Part shown: piece by piece, positions 34,943 through 44,450 of the stretch
How positions within the stretch are numbered: the first letter of the stretch is position 1
How the letters are laid out: each line of letters begins with the position of its first letter
Source: Nostoc sp. ATCC 43529
Lineage (GTDB): Bacteria > Cyanobacteriota > Cyanobacteriia > Cyanobacteriales > Nostocaceae
Assembly (NCBI GenBank): GCA_003326205.1
Contig: LWTK01000036.1
Span: forward strand, 372,001-436,000
DNA: 64,000 nucleotides
Direction: 5' to 3'
The notes under the pieces: model-generated
Told to the model about the DNA's origin: nothing
Seen by the model: the letters and a program-made list of their open reading frames with translations, nothing else
Database searches by the model: none
Made by a program: the position numbers and the translations under genes

Positions 34943-35611
34943 ATGCCTCACATTCTCATCGCTGAAGATGAACCCCGGATTGCCTCATTTATTGAAAAAG
35001 GATTGCGATCGCAAGGATTTACAACGACAACAGTTGCCGAAGGACTGTATGTCGTGGATGTTGTACACAGTGGAGCTTTTGATTTACTAATTTTGGATCT
35101 GGGATTGCCTGGAAAAGATGGATTTCAGGTGTTGGAAGAACTGCGTGGACAAGGAGAAGATTTGCCTGTAATTATTCTCTCGGCTCGTAGCGATATTCAC
35201 GATAAAGTCGCTGGACTAGAAGGAGGCGCAGATGATTATGTCACCAAACCCTTCCGATTTGAAGAACTTTTGGCGCGGGTAAAGTTGCGTTTGCGAACTG
35301 CTAGACCAGCCAGAGATACCCAAGAGTTTATCTTGAGTGCCGGTAATATGGTACTGGATTTACGGACTCGACAAGTAAAAGTAGGCGATCGCTTTGTAGA
35401 ATTACCTGCGCGTGAATTTACAATGGCTGAAATGTTTTGCCGTCATCCCGGACAAGTAATCAGTCGCGAACAACTGCTAGATTATGTTTGGGGCTACGAC
35501 TATAATCCAGGTTCTAATATTGTCGATGTCTATGTTGGTTATCTCCGGAAGAAACTAGGCAGCGACATCATTGAAACAGTTAGAGGCATGGGTTATCGCT
35601 TGCGGATATAA
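34943..35611 (+). CDS. OmpR/PhoB-family response regulator
   Basis: A 222-aa two-domain regulator. The receiver domain has acidic residues EDE near the N-terminus, phospho-acceptor Asp52 (LILDLGLPGKDG), a SARSD switch Ser and the KPF lysine. The C-terminal winged helix ends with the usual VDVYVGYLRKKLG...TVRGMGYRLRI recognition and beta-hairpin segment. It is the cognate partner of the upstream HAMP kinase by position. The target genes are unknown. Confidence 0.92.
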   Translation: MPHILIAEDEPRIASFIEKGLRSQGFTTTTVAEGLYVVDVVHSGAFDLLILDLGLPGKDGFQVLEELRGQGEDLPVIILSARSDIHDKVAGLEGGADDYVTKPFRFEELLARVKLRLRTARPARDTQEFILSAGNMVLDLRTRQVKVGDRFVELPAREFTMAEMFCRHPGQVISREQLLDYVWGYDYNPGSNIVDVYVGYLRKKLGSDIIETVRGMGYRLRI

Positions 35612-35731
35612 TACCAAAAACAGCCTCTGAGACTTCGCCTTTAATAATGGCGCAAATTACTAAATCAACAAGCCATTTCGCTTCTGTGATTTGCTGGAAC
35701 GGATTCAAACCCATTTAAATCGTGGTTGAGT

Positions 35732-36859
35732 ATGAAACAGCATAAGAACTTTGATAAACTGGCTTGTGGATGTTCAAACAGTAGCGTCCAGCCATTAAAT
35801 AACTTTGGATATTGGTTCAGTCATCTGAAAGTTGGTCAAAAAATAGGTGTTGGATATGGGCTAGTTGTCAGCATTGCTGTGCTGGGAACTACTATGGGTT
35901 TTTTAATTGCAGACCGCTACCAACTCAGGGCACAAAAACGAGAAGTAGCAGCGTTTGAAGAACTATATCAGGCGTCTCAATTGAAAACGAGTGTGTTTTA
36001 TGTACGCACCACTCAACACCAACTGATTCTCTACATGGATCGACCAAAGCTATGGGAAAAAAATTACGCTGAATTATTAGATTATGTTGCCCAAGTCCGA
36101 CAATTGTGGTCTGAATTAACAGCAAATTACACTATTCAAAAGCCTACTAAATCTTCTTCTGTGAATAAGCAAAAAAGATTCTACCTGTTGTTGCAGAACT
36201 ATAAAGATTTTAGTGCTTACTTACAGCGTACAGAAGCTTTTTTTGAAGATAATAATCCCAATAAGTTATCAACATCTGAAATTAAGACAGCGCAAACTGA
36301 ACTGTTTAATTTTATGCATGGCTCCTCAGTTTTTTTGATGGATAACTTTCTCGATGACATTACAAAACTTGTGGAAGTTACAGCCAAAGAGTATGAGCAA
36401 GCCAAACAAGAACTACAAACCGCAGAAAAATTACGCTTATATATTATCGTTGCTAGTCTGTCATTATCAATTGCGATCGCCACATTACTAGCAATTTACA
36501 CCAGCCTCGCCATTGCCCGTCCCATTCAAGCAGTCACTCATATTGCCCAGCAAGTTACAGAAGAATCTAACTTCGATTTACAAGCACCCGTCACAACTAA
36601 TGATGAAGTCGGTATCTTAGCCACTTCCCTCAATCGTCTAATCCAGGAAGTTCAGCAACTCATTAAAGCTCAAAAGGATATTAACGAACAACTAGAAGTA
36701 TACAGTCAGGTGTTAGAAAAAAAGGTGTGCGAACGGACGCAGGAGTTAAATGAAAAAAATCAACGCCTAGAATTGGCTTTAGAAGAATTACGTTCCACCC
36801 AAGCAAATCTAGTGAAAAATCAACAGGAGATACAAGGGCAGCAAGAGAATGATTTATAA
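35732..36859 (+). CDS. HAMP-domain membrane protein, histidine kinase lacking its catalytic module
   Basis: About 375 aa from ATG 35732 (a TTG lies two codons earlier). TM1 is near 37-58 (GLVVSIAVLGTTMGFLIA), followed by a ~175-residue helical extracytoplasmic domain with CHASE3-like character, TM2 near 238-260, a HAMP domain (IARPIQAVTHIAQQV...) and a coiled coil (ERTQELNEKNQRLELALEELRSTQANL). In cyanobacterial kinases this coiled coil normally continues into 'QTEKMSSLGQLVAGVAHEINNP', the HisKA box. Here it ends 13 residues later with KNQQEIQGQQENDL and a stop. It is thus a sensor/HAMP stub, either truncated or a stand-alone signalling partner. It converges on an RppA-like regulator gene 8 bp away. 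Confidence 0.8.
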   Translation: MKQHKNFDKLACGCSNSSVQPLNNFGYWFSHLKVGQKIGVGYGLVVSIAVLGTTMGFLIADRYQLRAQKREVAAFEELYQASQLKTSVFYVRTTQHQLILYMDRPKLWEKNYAELLDYVAQVRQLWSELTANYTIQKPTKSSSVNKQKRFYLLLQNYKDFSAYLQRTEAFFEDNNPNKLSTSEIKTAQTELFNFMHGSSVFLMDNFLDDITKLVEVTAKEYEQAKQELQTAEKLRLYIIVASLSLSIAIATLLAIYTSLAIARPIQAVTHIAQQVTEESNFDLQAPVTTNDEVGILATSLNRLIQEVQQLIKAQKDINEQLEVYSQVLEKKVCERTQELNEKNQRLELALEELRSTQANLVKNQQEIQGQQENDL

Positions 36860-36867
36860 CTTTTTCG

Positions 36868-37584
36868 CTAAACAGACTCTACGACAGAAGCACCAAAACG
36901 ATAACCTTTGCCGTAAACTGTGTGAATTAGCGTAATTTCTTTACCTACCTCAATCTTACGCCGTAGCAAACGAATTAACGCTGCTATGACGTTACTACTA
37001 GGTTGTTCTTCCTCTGGCCACAAAGTTTGCATAATCTGGGCATGAGTCAACAGTTGTCCAGTATGTTCCATAAAATATTGCAACAACTGACTTTCTTTTT
37101 GCGAAAGTTCAATTATCCTTCCTTGGCGATAGGCTACTTGATTTTCACAATCGAGTTCTAAATCAGCTACAGTCAGCCGTCCGGTGGGGGTTTCATAAGT
37201 TTGGGAACCAGAACGACGCAACAAAGCCCTGACTCTGGCTAGTAATTCCCGCAATTCAAAAGGTTTCACTAAATAATCGTCTGCACCAGCATCTAAACCT
37301 TGAACGCGGTCATCTAGGGTATCTTTGGCTGTAAGAAACAGCACAGGAGTGGTTTTGCCTTGGCGTCGCAATTCCTGACAAATTTCTAACCCTGTTTTTC
37401 CTGGCAGCATCCAATCTAAAATTAGTAGGTCGTAATTACCTAGTCGTGCGCGATCGCTACCGCTTGTACCATCATAAGCGGCATCTACACTATAACCCTC
37501 ACGAGTTAACAAACGACTCAAGGGTTGAGTTAGTTCAACTTCATCATCAACTAATAAAATTCTCATGCTGCTTGTGGTAAGCAT
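36868..37584 (-). CDS. rppA: OmpR-family response regulator, RppA-like
   Basis: 238 aa; a second start at 37566 (MRILLVDDE) matches the usual family N-terminus better. The receiver domain has phospho-acceptor Asp57 in [19 protein letters not shown] and [19 protein letters not shown]. The C-terminal winged helix includes [21 protein letters not shown] and [13 protein letters not shown]. The LDWMLPG and [18 protein letters not shown] signature closely resembles cyanobacterial RppA, a regulator linked to photosystem gene expression and metal or redox signals. The cognate kinase RppB is not adjacent. The symbol is given by resemblance and should be read as RppA-like. The gene converges with the HAMP-stub gene. 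Confidence 0.82.
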   Translation of the reverse strand: MLTTSSMRILLVDDEVELTQPLSRLLTREGYSVDAAYDGTSGSDRARLGNYDLLILDWMLPGKTGLEICQELRRQGKTTPVLFLTAKDTLDDRVQGLDAGADDYLVKPFELRELLARVRALLRRSGSQTYETPTGRLTVADLELDCENQVAYRQGRIIELSQKESQLLQYFMEHTGQLLTHAQIMQTLWPEEEQPSSNVIAALIRLLRRKIEVGKEITLIHTVYGKGYRFGASVVESV

Positions 37585-37638
37585 ATAGAGATATTCTCAA
37601 TAATTATTGAACCGCTACGCAGGATACCAAGAAAAATA

Positions 37639-38283
37639 ATGCTGACTGTTGCATTACCAAAAGGGGAACTTCTTAAACATAGCATCCGGTTGCTACAAGC
37701 TGTCGGGTTAGATTTCAGTGCTTTTTTAGATTCAGGAAATCGCCAACTTCAAATTCCTGACGCTAAGGGGCTTGCAAAAGGGCTATTGGTGCGGGCGCAG
37801 GATGTACCCGTTTATGTAGAATATGGTCAGGCACAACTAGGTATTGTTGGTTACGATGTGCTGCAAGAAAAGCAGCCACAAGTTGCCCACTTAGTCGATT
37901 TGCAGTTTGGATACTGTCGCATGTCGGTAGCGGTAAAAGCATCGAGTTCTTACCGATCGCCGCTAGATCTACCACCACATGGTAGAGTTGCCTCAAAATA
38001 TGTCAATTGCGCTCGTGAATATTTCCAAAGTCTAGATTTACCTATAGAAATAGTGCCGCTATATGGTTCAGTAGAACTAGGGCCTATTACTGGTATGTCA
38101 GAAGCGATCGTGGATTTAGTTTCCACGGGACGGACTTTACGCGAAAATGGCTTGATTGAAATCGCGACTCTTTATGAAAGTACAGGGCGATTAATAGCCC
38201 ATCCCCTGAGTTACCGTCTCAACACTGGCAATTTGAGTGATGTGATTAGCAAGGTGCGGGAGACTGTTTTATTGGGGGTTTAG
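37639..38283 (+). CDS. hisG: ATP phosphoribosyltransferase, short form (HisG_S)
   Basis: A 214-aa enzyme that catalyses the first step of histidine biosynthesis (ATP + PRPP to phosphoribosyl-ATP). It starts [12 protein letters not shown], contains [22 protein letters not shown] and the PRPP-binding stretch [18 protein letters not shown]. It lacks the C-terminal regulatory ACT-like domain of the long form, so it should need HisZ as an activating partner (HisZ is not in the window). Length is normal for HisG_S. It starts 54 bp from the divergent RppA-like gene and is followed by a strong palindrome at 38329-38359. Confidence 0.96.
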   Translation: MLTVALPKGELLKHSIRLLQAVGLDFSAFLDSGNRQLQIPDAKGLAKGLLVRAQDVPVYVEYGQAQLGIVGYDVLQEKQPQVAHLVDLQFGYCRMSVAVKASSSYRSPLDLPPHGRVASKYVNCAREYFQSLDLPIEIVPLYGSVELGPITGMSEAIVDLVSTGRTLRENGLIEIATLYESTGRLIAHPLSYRLNTGNLSDVISKVRETVLLGV

Positions 38284-38328
38284 GTATTGGGTATTGGGCA
38301 TTAGGTTGGGTTAAGCAGATAAAAAGAA

Positions 38329-38359
38329 TGTAGAGACGTAGCACTGCTACGTCTCTACA
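38329..38359. terminator. Perfect 15-bp palindrome downstream of hisG
   Basis: TGTAGAGACGTAGCA and TGCTACGTCTCTACA flank a single central C, a perfect 31-nt inverted repeat. It lies 46 bp after the hisG stop. The GTAGAGACG arm recurs at 48041 and 55354, so this is a dispersed palindromic repeat family that may also end transcription. There is no long U-run. Confidence 0.6.
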
Positions 38360-38400
38360 AGGATTCTGGTTAACGCATATTTAATTTCTGGAGATGTCTA

Positions 38401-38601
38401 TTGAATTCGAGTAGTCGTTCGTTGAATTCGAGTAGTCGTTCGTTGAATTCGAGTAGTCGTTCGTTGAATTCGAGTAGTCGTTCGTTGAATTCGAGTAGTC
38501 GTTTGTTGAATTCGAGTAGTCGTTCGTTGAATTCGAGTAGTCGTTCGTTGAATTCGAGTAGTCGTTTGTTGAATTCGAGTAGTCGTTCGTTGAATTCGGG
38601 C
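38401..38601. repeat. 21-bp minisatellite, 9.6 copies
   Basis: Nine complete 21-bp units TTGAATTCGAGTAGTCGTTC+G and a partial tenth (38590-38601). Units 5 and 8 carry a C-to-T change (GTTTG). Because 21 is a multiple of 3, several frames stay open: plus-strand NSSSRSL heptads, and on the minus strand LLEFNER heptads (38370-38618, GTG start) and NSTNDYS heptads (38381-38635). None has a convincing ribosome-binding site. It could be non-coding, or encode a heptad coiled-coil peptide on the minus strand. Confidence 0.9.
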
Positions 38602-38916
38602 AACGACCGATAATACACAACTTTAGCCTTGCCACGCCACTACAAGATGTAAATAATATCCGTCCAAAATTTGTTTACACTGGGATTATGGCGATCGCCA
38701 AAGTTGGCGGGGTAAATAGGATAGCTGACTGTGGGCATGGCTTTTCTCAAATGTGAATCTAGCTTTTAAAAAAAGGCCTCATGCCTTCTTCTCAAAACTC
38801 TCCTGAATAACCAGAAGCAAACAGATAGTTAGCTAATGTTAAAAAAGGTTAATCTATTTGTGAGGTACTTACTCTGCTGACTGGATATCATAATTGAGAT
38901 TTTTTAATAAAAGTTA

Positions 38917-41643
38917 ATGAACATCGGAGACACAACTACAGAACAGGCGAGGTTAGAAGCCTTGCACCAGTATCAAATTCTTGATACAGAACCTGAAGAA
39001 GCCTACGACAATCTCGCCCAATTAGCGGCATTTATTTGTAACACTCCTATATCCTTAGTAAATTTTATTGATGAAAACCGTCAGTGGTTTAAGGCAAAAG
39101 TAGGTTTAAATGTATCAGAAATGCCCCGTAGTATTGGGTTATCTTACCTTTGCCAAGAACGGCGTAACGTTGTTGTAGTCCCAGACACGCTAGCTGATGA
39201 AAAGTTGGCGAACAATACAGTAGTAACTGGCTACCCTTATGTGCGATTTTATGCAGGTGTACCTTTAATTACTCCCAAGGGTGAGATGTTGGGGACTCTG
39301 TGCGTCATTGACCAAGCTCCCAAAGAATTGAGCGAAAAACAAATTCAGGCGCTTGTAGCTCTGAGTCGCCTAGTGATTGACCAGCTAGAACTCAGGCGTC
39401 ATGTGAGTGAGGTATCTCTAATTACTGAGAAACTAATGACCCAGGAGCAAGCAGCACGCGCACAATCGGAAGCAGCCAGAACCCGGATTACTAATCTTCT
39501 TGAAAGTATCACTGATGCGTTTTTTGCCTTAGATCGAGAATGGCGATTTACTTATGTTAATGGTCAAGCAGAACAGCTGTTACAGAAAACCCAGAATCAG
39601 CTTTTGGGTGAAAATTTCTGGGAAGCTTTTCCCAGAATTATCGGCACAAAATTTGAAGAGCAGTATCGTAAAGCATTATTCAACCAGGTAAGTGTAGAAT
39701 TTGAGGAGTTTTATCCACCCCTCAATCGCTGGTTTCAAGTCCACGCTTATCCAGGAAAAGACGGCTTATCAGTTTATTTTCAAGATATTACCGAACGACG
39801 CCAAACAGCAGAAGCACTTAGGGAAAGTGAAGAACGTTGGCAATTAGCATTGCAGGGTAATAATGATGGTATTTGGGACTGGAACCTCAAGACTAATGAA
39901 GTGTTCTTCTCAAATCGGTGGAAGCAAATGTTGGGGTATAAAGACGGCGAAGTTTCCAATTGTTGGGATGATTGGACAAAACGAATCCATCCTGATGAGC
40001 AAGATTTGGTACTTGAGACCTTCCAGGAGCACTTTGCCAAGAAAACACCATTTTATGTTTGTGAGTATCGAGTCCAATGCCAAGACGGCAGCTATAAATG
40101 GATTCTGGATCGAGGACAGGCACTTTGGGACGCATTAGGTGATGTGGTGCGAATGGTCGGTTCTTATACTGATATCACAGATCGCAAGCAAACAGAAGAG
40201 GAATTGAAGCGACAAAATTTGCGATCGCAATTATTTTCTGAAATTACTTTTAAAATCCGAGAATCTTTACAAATAGATGAAATTCTGCAAACCACTGTTA
40301 CCGAAGTCCAAAAACTACTGCAAGTTGACCGAGTTTTAATTTTTCAAATTTGTCCTGACGGTTCAGGAACAGTAGTACAAGAAGCTGTACTACCTGATTG
40401 GCCCGTAATTCTGGGAAAAAATATTATCGACCCTTGTTTTAAAGAAGAATATTTAGAAAGATATCGTCAGGGAAGAATCAGTGCACTTGAAGACATTGAA
40501 ACTGCTTATATTCAACCTTGCCATCGAGAATTTCTTGAGCAGTTTGCTGTCAAAGCTAACCTTGTAGTGCCGATTCTTGTCAGAGAAGGCATTTGGGGCT
40601 TATTGCTAGCTCACCAGTGTGCTGCACCTCGGAAGTGGAATAACTTTGAGATAGAGTTGTTACAGCAACTAGCTAACCAAATTGGCATTGCTTTATCTCA
40701 AGCGCAACTACTAGAACAGCAAACCCGCCAAAGTCAAGAACTCGCCCGTTCCAACGCCGAATTAGAACAATTTGCCTACGTAGCTTCCCATGACTTGCAA
40801 GAGCCATTGCGGATGGTAACCAGTTATTTACAATTGCTGGAGCGAAGATACAAAAATCAACTCGATACTAATGCCGATGAGTTTATCAACTACGCAGTAG
40901 ATGGGGCACGTCGGATGCAAACACTAATCAATGATTTGTTGAACTATTCCCGCGTCAGCACCCGCGGACAGCCCTTTAAACGAGTTGATTGTAATGCTGT
41001 TTTAAAACAAGCGATCGCAAATCTTAAACTGGCGATCGCAGATAGTAAAGCAATTATTACCTACGATACTTTACCTCAAGTCATGGCTGATGCTACGCAA
41101 TTGACACAAGTATTTCAAAACCTCATCGGTAACGCCGTTAAGTTTTGTCAAAATCAGCAGGCAGAAATTCACATTGGAGTAGTCAGGAGAGATAGGGAAG
41201 AAGACGCGGGGATAGGGGGACGCGGGGACACGGAGAAAGAGGACACACAGACAGGGGGACATGAAGATAGAGAGAAATTACTCACCGCCTTACCGCATCT
41301 CCCCATCGCCACGTCTTCTTCTTTCCCCGGGTCACCGCGTCCCCGTGTCCCCGCGTCTTCTTCTTTCCCCGCGTCACCCCGTCCCCGTGTCCCCACGTCT
41401 TCTTCATCTCCCAACGAATATGTCTTCTGGGTACAAGATAATGGCATTGGTATAGAACCCCAGTATGCTGAGCGTATTTTTATAATTTTCCAACGCTTGC
41501 ACACTAGAGATAAGTATCCAGGTACTGGTATTGGTCTGGCAATTTGTAAGAAGATTATAGAACGCCACGGTGGGCGTATCTGGGTTGAGTCGAAACCGGG
41601 CCAAGGCTCGACTTTCTACTTCACAATTCCAGATAGGAGCTAG
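38917..41643 (+). CDS. GAF/PAS sensor histidine kinase with a repeat-derived insert in the ATPase domain
   Basis: A 908-aa soluble kinase: N-terminal GAF (about 20-165, [22 protein letters not shown]), two PAS domains (about 185-300 and 305-425), a second GAF (about 440-595), then HisKA with His625 in [13 protein letters not shown] and HATPase_c. This architecture and the [10 protein letters not shown] box belong to the bacteriophytochrome-like HK family. Between the N-box ([17 protein letters not shown]) and the G1 box ([10 protein letters not shown]) lies an insert of about 74 residues (759-832). It is acidic at first, then two SSSFPxSPRPRVPx 14-mers, and is encoded by GC-rich spacer repeats with a 15-bp inverted repeat. 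The frame is kept, so the kinase may still fold. A CheY-like regulator follows after 15 bp. Confidence 0.88.
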   Translation: MNIGDTTTEQARLEALHQYQILDTEPEEAYDNLAQLAAFICNTPISLVNFIDENRQWFKAKVGLNVSEMPRSIGLSYLCQERRNVVVVPDTLADEKLANNTVVTGYPYVRFYAGVPLITPKGEMLGTLCVIDQAPKELSEKQIQALVALSRLVIDQLELRRHVSEVSLITEKLMTQEQAARAQSEAARTRITNLLESITDAFFALDREWRFTYVNGQAEQLLQKTQNQLLGENFWEAFPRIIGTKFEEQYRKALFNQVSVEFEEFYPPLNRWFQVHAYPGKDGLSVYFQDITERRQTAEALRESEERWQLALQGNNDGIWDWNLKTNEVFFSNRWKQMLGYKDGEVSNCWDDWTKRIHPDEQDLVLETFQEHFAKKTPFYVCEYRVQCQDGSYKWILDRGQALWDALGDVVRMVGSYTDITDRKQTEEELKRQNLRSQLFSEITFKIRESLQIDEILQTTVTEVQKLLQVDRVLIFQICPDGSGTVVQEAVLPDWPVILGKNIIDPCFKEEYLERYRQGRISALEDIETAYIQPCHREFLEQFAVKANLVVPILVREGIWGLLLAHQCAAPRKWNNFEIELLQQLANQIGIALSQAQLLEQQTRQSQELARSNAELEQFAYVASHDLQEPLRMVTSYLQLLERRYKNQLDTNADEFINYAVDGARRMQTLINDLLNYSRVSTRGQPFKRVDCNAVLKQAIANLKLAIADSKAIITYDTLPQVMADATQLTQVFQNLIGNAVKFCQNQQAEIHIGVVRRDREEDAGIGGRGDTEKEDTQTGGHEDREKLLTALPHLPIATSSSFPGSPRPRVPASSSFPASPRPRVPTSSSSPNEYVFWVQDNGIGIEPQYAERIFIIFQRLHTRDKYPGTGIGLAICKKIIERHGGRIWVESKPGQGSTFYFTIPDRS
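41191..41412. repeat. Intergenic-type repeat inserted in frame inside a kinase gene
   Basis: About 222 bp of GACGCGGGGA/CGTCCCCGTGTC-type sequence sits within the HATPase region of the 38917 kinase. GAAGAAGACGCGGGG at 41197-41211 is the exact reverse complement of 41349-41363, and the right half has a 42-bp direct repeat. The length is divisible by three. Composition is far more GC-rich than the flanking gene and matches spacer repeats seen between genes. Confidence 0.7.
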
Positions 41644-41658
41644 TAAGCAATCGTAAAC

Positions 41659-42096
41659 ATGCAAACGATTATGCCTATTGAGGTTTTGTTAGTAGAAGAC
41701 AATCCTGGGGATGCCCAACTTACACGCATAGCCTTGGAAGATAGCAAAATCTCCATTCACCTGAACGTCGTAGAAGATGGTGTCGAAGCAATGGCATTCT
41801 TGCGAAAACAAGAAAAATATGTCGAAGCAGCCCATCCAGATATTGTGCTGCTCGATTTGAATCTCCCCAAAAAGGATGGGCGAGAAGTATTGGCAGAAAT
41901 TAAAGCAGATGAAAACCTCAAGCGAATTCCTGTAGTCGTCTTGACAACTTCCCAAGCCGAAGAAGACATCCTCAAAGCCTATAATTTATCAGCAAACTGT
42001 TACATAACTAAGCCAGTAGACTTCGATCAATTCGTTAAAATTGTAAAATCAATCGAAAATTTTTGGTTTGCGATCGTAAAACTGCCACCGGAGTAA
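41659..42096 (+). CDS. Single-domain response regulator (CheY/Rcp1-like)
   Basis: A 145-aa stand-alone receiver. EDNPGD near the N-terminus (Glu13/Asp14), phospho-acceptor Asp66 in [22 protein letters not shown] and ITKPVDF are all intact. The sequence is of the Rcp1 type that pairs with cyanobacterial phytochrome-like kinases. An in-frame ATG at 41671 (MPIEV) is an equally possible start. It is 15 bp after the GAF/PAS kinase stop, and its stop TAA overlaps the likely ATG of the following hybrid kinase (TAATG), so all three should be co-expressed as a phosphorelay. Confidence 0.92.
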   Translation: MQTIMPIEVLLVEDNPGDAQLTRIALEDSKISIHLNVVEDGVEAMAFLRKQEKYVEAAHPDIVLLDLNLPKKDGREVLAEIKADENLKRIPVVVLTTSQAEEDILKAYNLSANCYITKPVDFDQFVKIVKSIENFWFAIVKLPPE

Positions 42097-44381
42097 TGGC
42101 AATGGCAGGTGAAAATATAAAAATCTTGTTAGTAGAAGACAACCCTGGCGACGTATTTTTGTTACAGGAGTTTTTAAAGGAAGTTAACACAGTCGTAGTC
42201 GAATTGATGCCAGTTGAGCGGCTTTCCAAAGCTCTCAACCACTTAGAAAAAGAAATTTTTGATGTCATTTTATTAGATCTTTCCCTACCAGATAGTCAGG
42301 GACTGGAAACCTTTGTTACTGCTCATCAACAGGCAAAAGCAACTCCAATTATTGTGCTGACCGGTATAAACGATGAAACCCTAGCAACTAGGGCAATGCA
42401 AGAAGGAGCGCAGGATTATTTAGTCAAAGGGCAAGTAACCGGTGATTTGCTGGTGCGTTCTATGCGTTATGCAATTGAGCGTCAACGAGCAGACAACGCA
42501 TTGCGACAGAGCGAAGAGCGATTTCGCGTAGCCTTGAAAAATTCTCCGATTTTTGTCTACAACCAAGATAAGGAGTTACGGTACACTTGGGTTTACAATC
42601 CTTCATACGGATTGACGGTTGAGCAAATATTGGGCAAAAAAGATGCGGATATCATCTCAGCGGAAGATGCTCAACGTCTCACCAATATTAAACTTGGGGT
42701 ACTCAACAGTGGCATAGCAGCGCGAGAAGAAGTATCAATTAGAACTACAGAAACAACTCGATATTACGATTTGACAGTTGAGCCACTACGGAATGAGTCC
42801 CAAGAAGTTGTCGGGGTGACTTGTGCCAGTATTGATATTACCGAACGGCAAGCTGCATTGCGCGAACACAAGTTAGCCCAAGAAAAAATTAAAGAACAGG
42901 CTGCATTACTTGATGTCACCACAGATGCCATTTGCGTGCGAGATTTAAACAACCAGATTCTGTTCTGGAACAAAGGTGCAGAAACACTTTACGGTTGGCG
43001 AGCTACAGAGGCTAAGGGAAAAAGTGTAAGTGAGCTTTTGTTTGACGAACCTTCACCGGAAATTGAAGCAGCTCTTTTAGAAGTTATTAGTAAAGGTAAC
43101 TGGCAAGGTGAGTTAACTAAAATTACTAAAACTGGCAAGGAAATCCTCGTTGCTAGTCGCTGGAGTCTGGTATGTGATGAAGACGGAAAGCCCAAGTCAA
43201 TTCTGAGCGTTGATACAGATATTACTGAGAAAAAACATTTAGAAGCCCAATTGTTTCGCGCTCAACGTTTGGAAAGCATCGGCACATTAGCCAGTGGTAT
43301 TGCTCACGACCTTAACAATATTCTGACGCCAATTTTGGCAGGAGCGCAACTATTACCGCTAAAATTTCCCGATGCAGATGAACGGACTCACCATTTACTG
43401 GAGATTTTGGAAATCAACGCTAAACGTGGAGCGGAGTTAGTTAAACAGGTGCTATCCTTTGCACGGGGTGTGGAGGGAAAACGCATCACTTTGCAACTCA
43501 GGCACTTAATTGTAGAACTTGCCAAAATTCTCAAAGAAACCTTTCCCAAATCTATAGAAGTTAGCCTTGACATACCGCAGGATTTATGGATGGTTTGTGG
43601 AGATAGTACCCAACTCCATCAAGTATTGATGAACCTCTGCGTTAATGCTCGTGATGCGATGCCTAATGGCGGTAGTTTGAGAATCTCTGCGGAAAATCTG
43701 TTTATTGACGAAAATTATGCGCGGATGAATCTTGAAGCTAAAGTCGGCCCTTACACAGTGATTACTGTCTCCGACAATGGAGTTGGTATTCCTAAGGAAA
43801 TCTTAGATAGAATTTTCGAGCCATTCTTTACGACAAAAGAGATCGGACAAGGTACAGGGTTAGGACTTTCCACCGTGCTAGGGATCGTTAAAAGCCACGG
43901 AGGTTTTGTGAATGTGTACAGTGAACTCAGAAATGGTACTAGCTTTAAAATTTACTTGCCAGCCACAGGGGGAATGGAAACACCAACCTTAGAAGATTCA
44001 GTATCACAAACAGGACATGGAGAGTTAATTTTGGTTGTGGATGATGAAGCCGCCATTCAGGAGGTTACTAAATCATCACTAGAAGCCTATAATTATAAGA
44101 CTCTAATTGCTGGTGATGGAATTGAGGCGATCGCACTATACGCTAAAAACATGGACAAAATTAGTGCCGTATTAATCGATATTATGCTGCCCTCCCTGGA
44201 TGGTTTGACTGCCATCCGTACTTTAAAAAAAATCAACCCGCAAGTCAAAATTATTGCTAGCAGTGGATTGATGTCCGATCACAAACTCAGCGCCGTCACT
44301 GACAGCGGTGTGAATATGTTTTTATCCAAACCATATACTGTCAAAGAATTATTACTTTCTTTACAAAAAGTGCTTTCATGA
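42096..44381 (+). CDS. Hybrid sensor histidine kinase with receivers at both ends
   Basis: About 761 aa from ATG 42096, which overlaps the upstream stop by one base; a TTG at 42063 would give an 11-residue longer form. Order: REC ([23 protein letters not shown]), two PAS domains (about 135-270 and 275-390), HisKA with His404 in SGIAHDLNNILTP, HATPase_c (NLCVNARDAMPNGG, VSDNGVGIPKE, GTGLGLSTV), and a C-terminal REC (LVVDDE, AVLIDIMLPSLDG, LSKPYT). The AHDLNNxLTP box marks the class of kinases with DxNN H-boxes. It can receive phosphate from the upstream GAF/PAS kinase and Rcp-like protein and relay it internally. Confidence 0.9.
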   Translation: MAMAGENIKILLVEDNPGDVFLLQEFLKEVNTVVVELMPVERLSKALNHLEKEIFDVILLDLSLPDSQGLETFVTAHQQAKATPIIVLTGINDETLATRAMQEGAQDYLVKGQVTGDLLVRSMRYAIERQRADNALRQSEERFRVALKNSPIFVYNQDKELRYTWVYNPSYGLTVEQILGKKDADIISAEDAQRLTNIKLGVLNSGIAAREEVSIRTTETTRYYDLTVEPLRNESQEVVGVTCASIDITERQAALREHKLAQEKIKEQAALLDVTTDAICVRDLNNQILFWNKGAETLYGWRATEAKGKSVSELLFDEPSPEIEAALLEVISKGNWQGELTKITKTGKEILVASRWSLVCDEDGKPKSILSVDTDITEKKHLEAQLFRAQRLESIGTLASGIAHDLNNILTPILAGAQLLPLKFPDADERTHHLLEILEINAKRGAELVKQVLSFARGVEGKRITLQLRHLIVELAKILKETFPKSIEVSLDIPQDLWMVCGDSTQLHQVLMNLCVNARDAMPNGGSLRISAENLFIDENYARMNLEAKVGPYTVITVSDNGVGIPKEILDRIFEPFFTTKEIGQGTGLGLSTVLGIVKSHGGFVNVYSELRNGTSFKIYLPATGGMETPTLEDSVSQTGHGELILVVDDEAAIQEVTKSSLEAYNYKTLIAGDGIEAIALYAKNMDKISAVLIDIMLPSLDGLTAIRTLKKINPQVKIIASSGLMSDHKLSAVTDSGVNMFLSKPYTVKELLLSLQKVLS

Positions 44382-44450
44382 ATCAAAGGAAGTAAAAAGG
44401 TAAAAGGCAAAATTAAAAATCTTTTGCCTTGCTACTTTTTACTTCTTACT

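Larger units (their letters stand above)
38284..38916. other. 633-bp intergenic region with palindrome and minisatellite
   Basis: After hisG come a GGTATTGGGTATTGGGCATT spacer repeat, the 31-nt palindrome and the 21-bp minisatellite. From 38602 to 38916 the sequence is unremarkable, with a HIP1-related GGCGATCGCC site near 38690. It must contain the promoter of the downstream kinase. No gene is firmly supported. Confidence 0.5.

Noticed and set aside
38401..38601. CRISPR array
   Set aside because: Units are 21 bp and contiguous with no unique spacers, so this is a minisatellite.
42063..42096. TTG start for the hybrid kinase, giving a 33-bp overlap with the upstream gene
   Set aside because: The ATG at 42096 overlaps the stop as TAATG and gives the expected N-terminus of a receiver domain.
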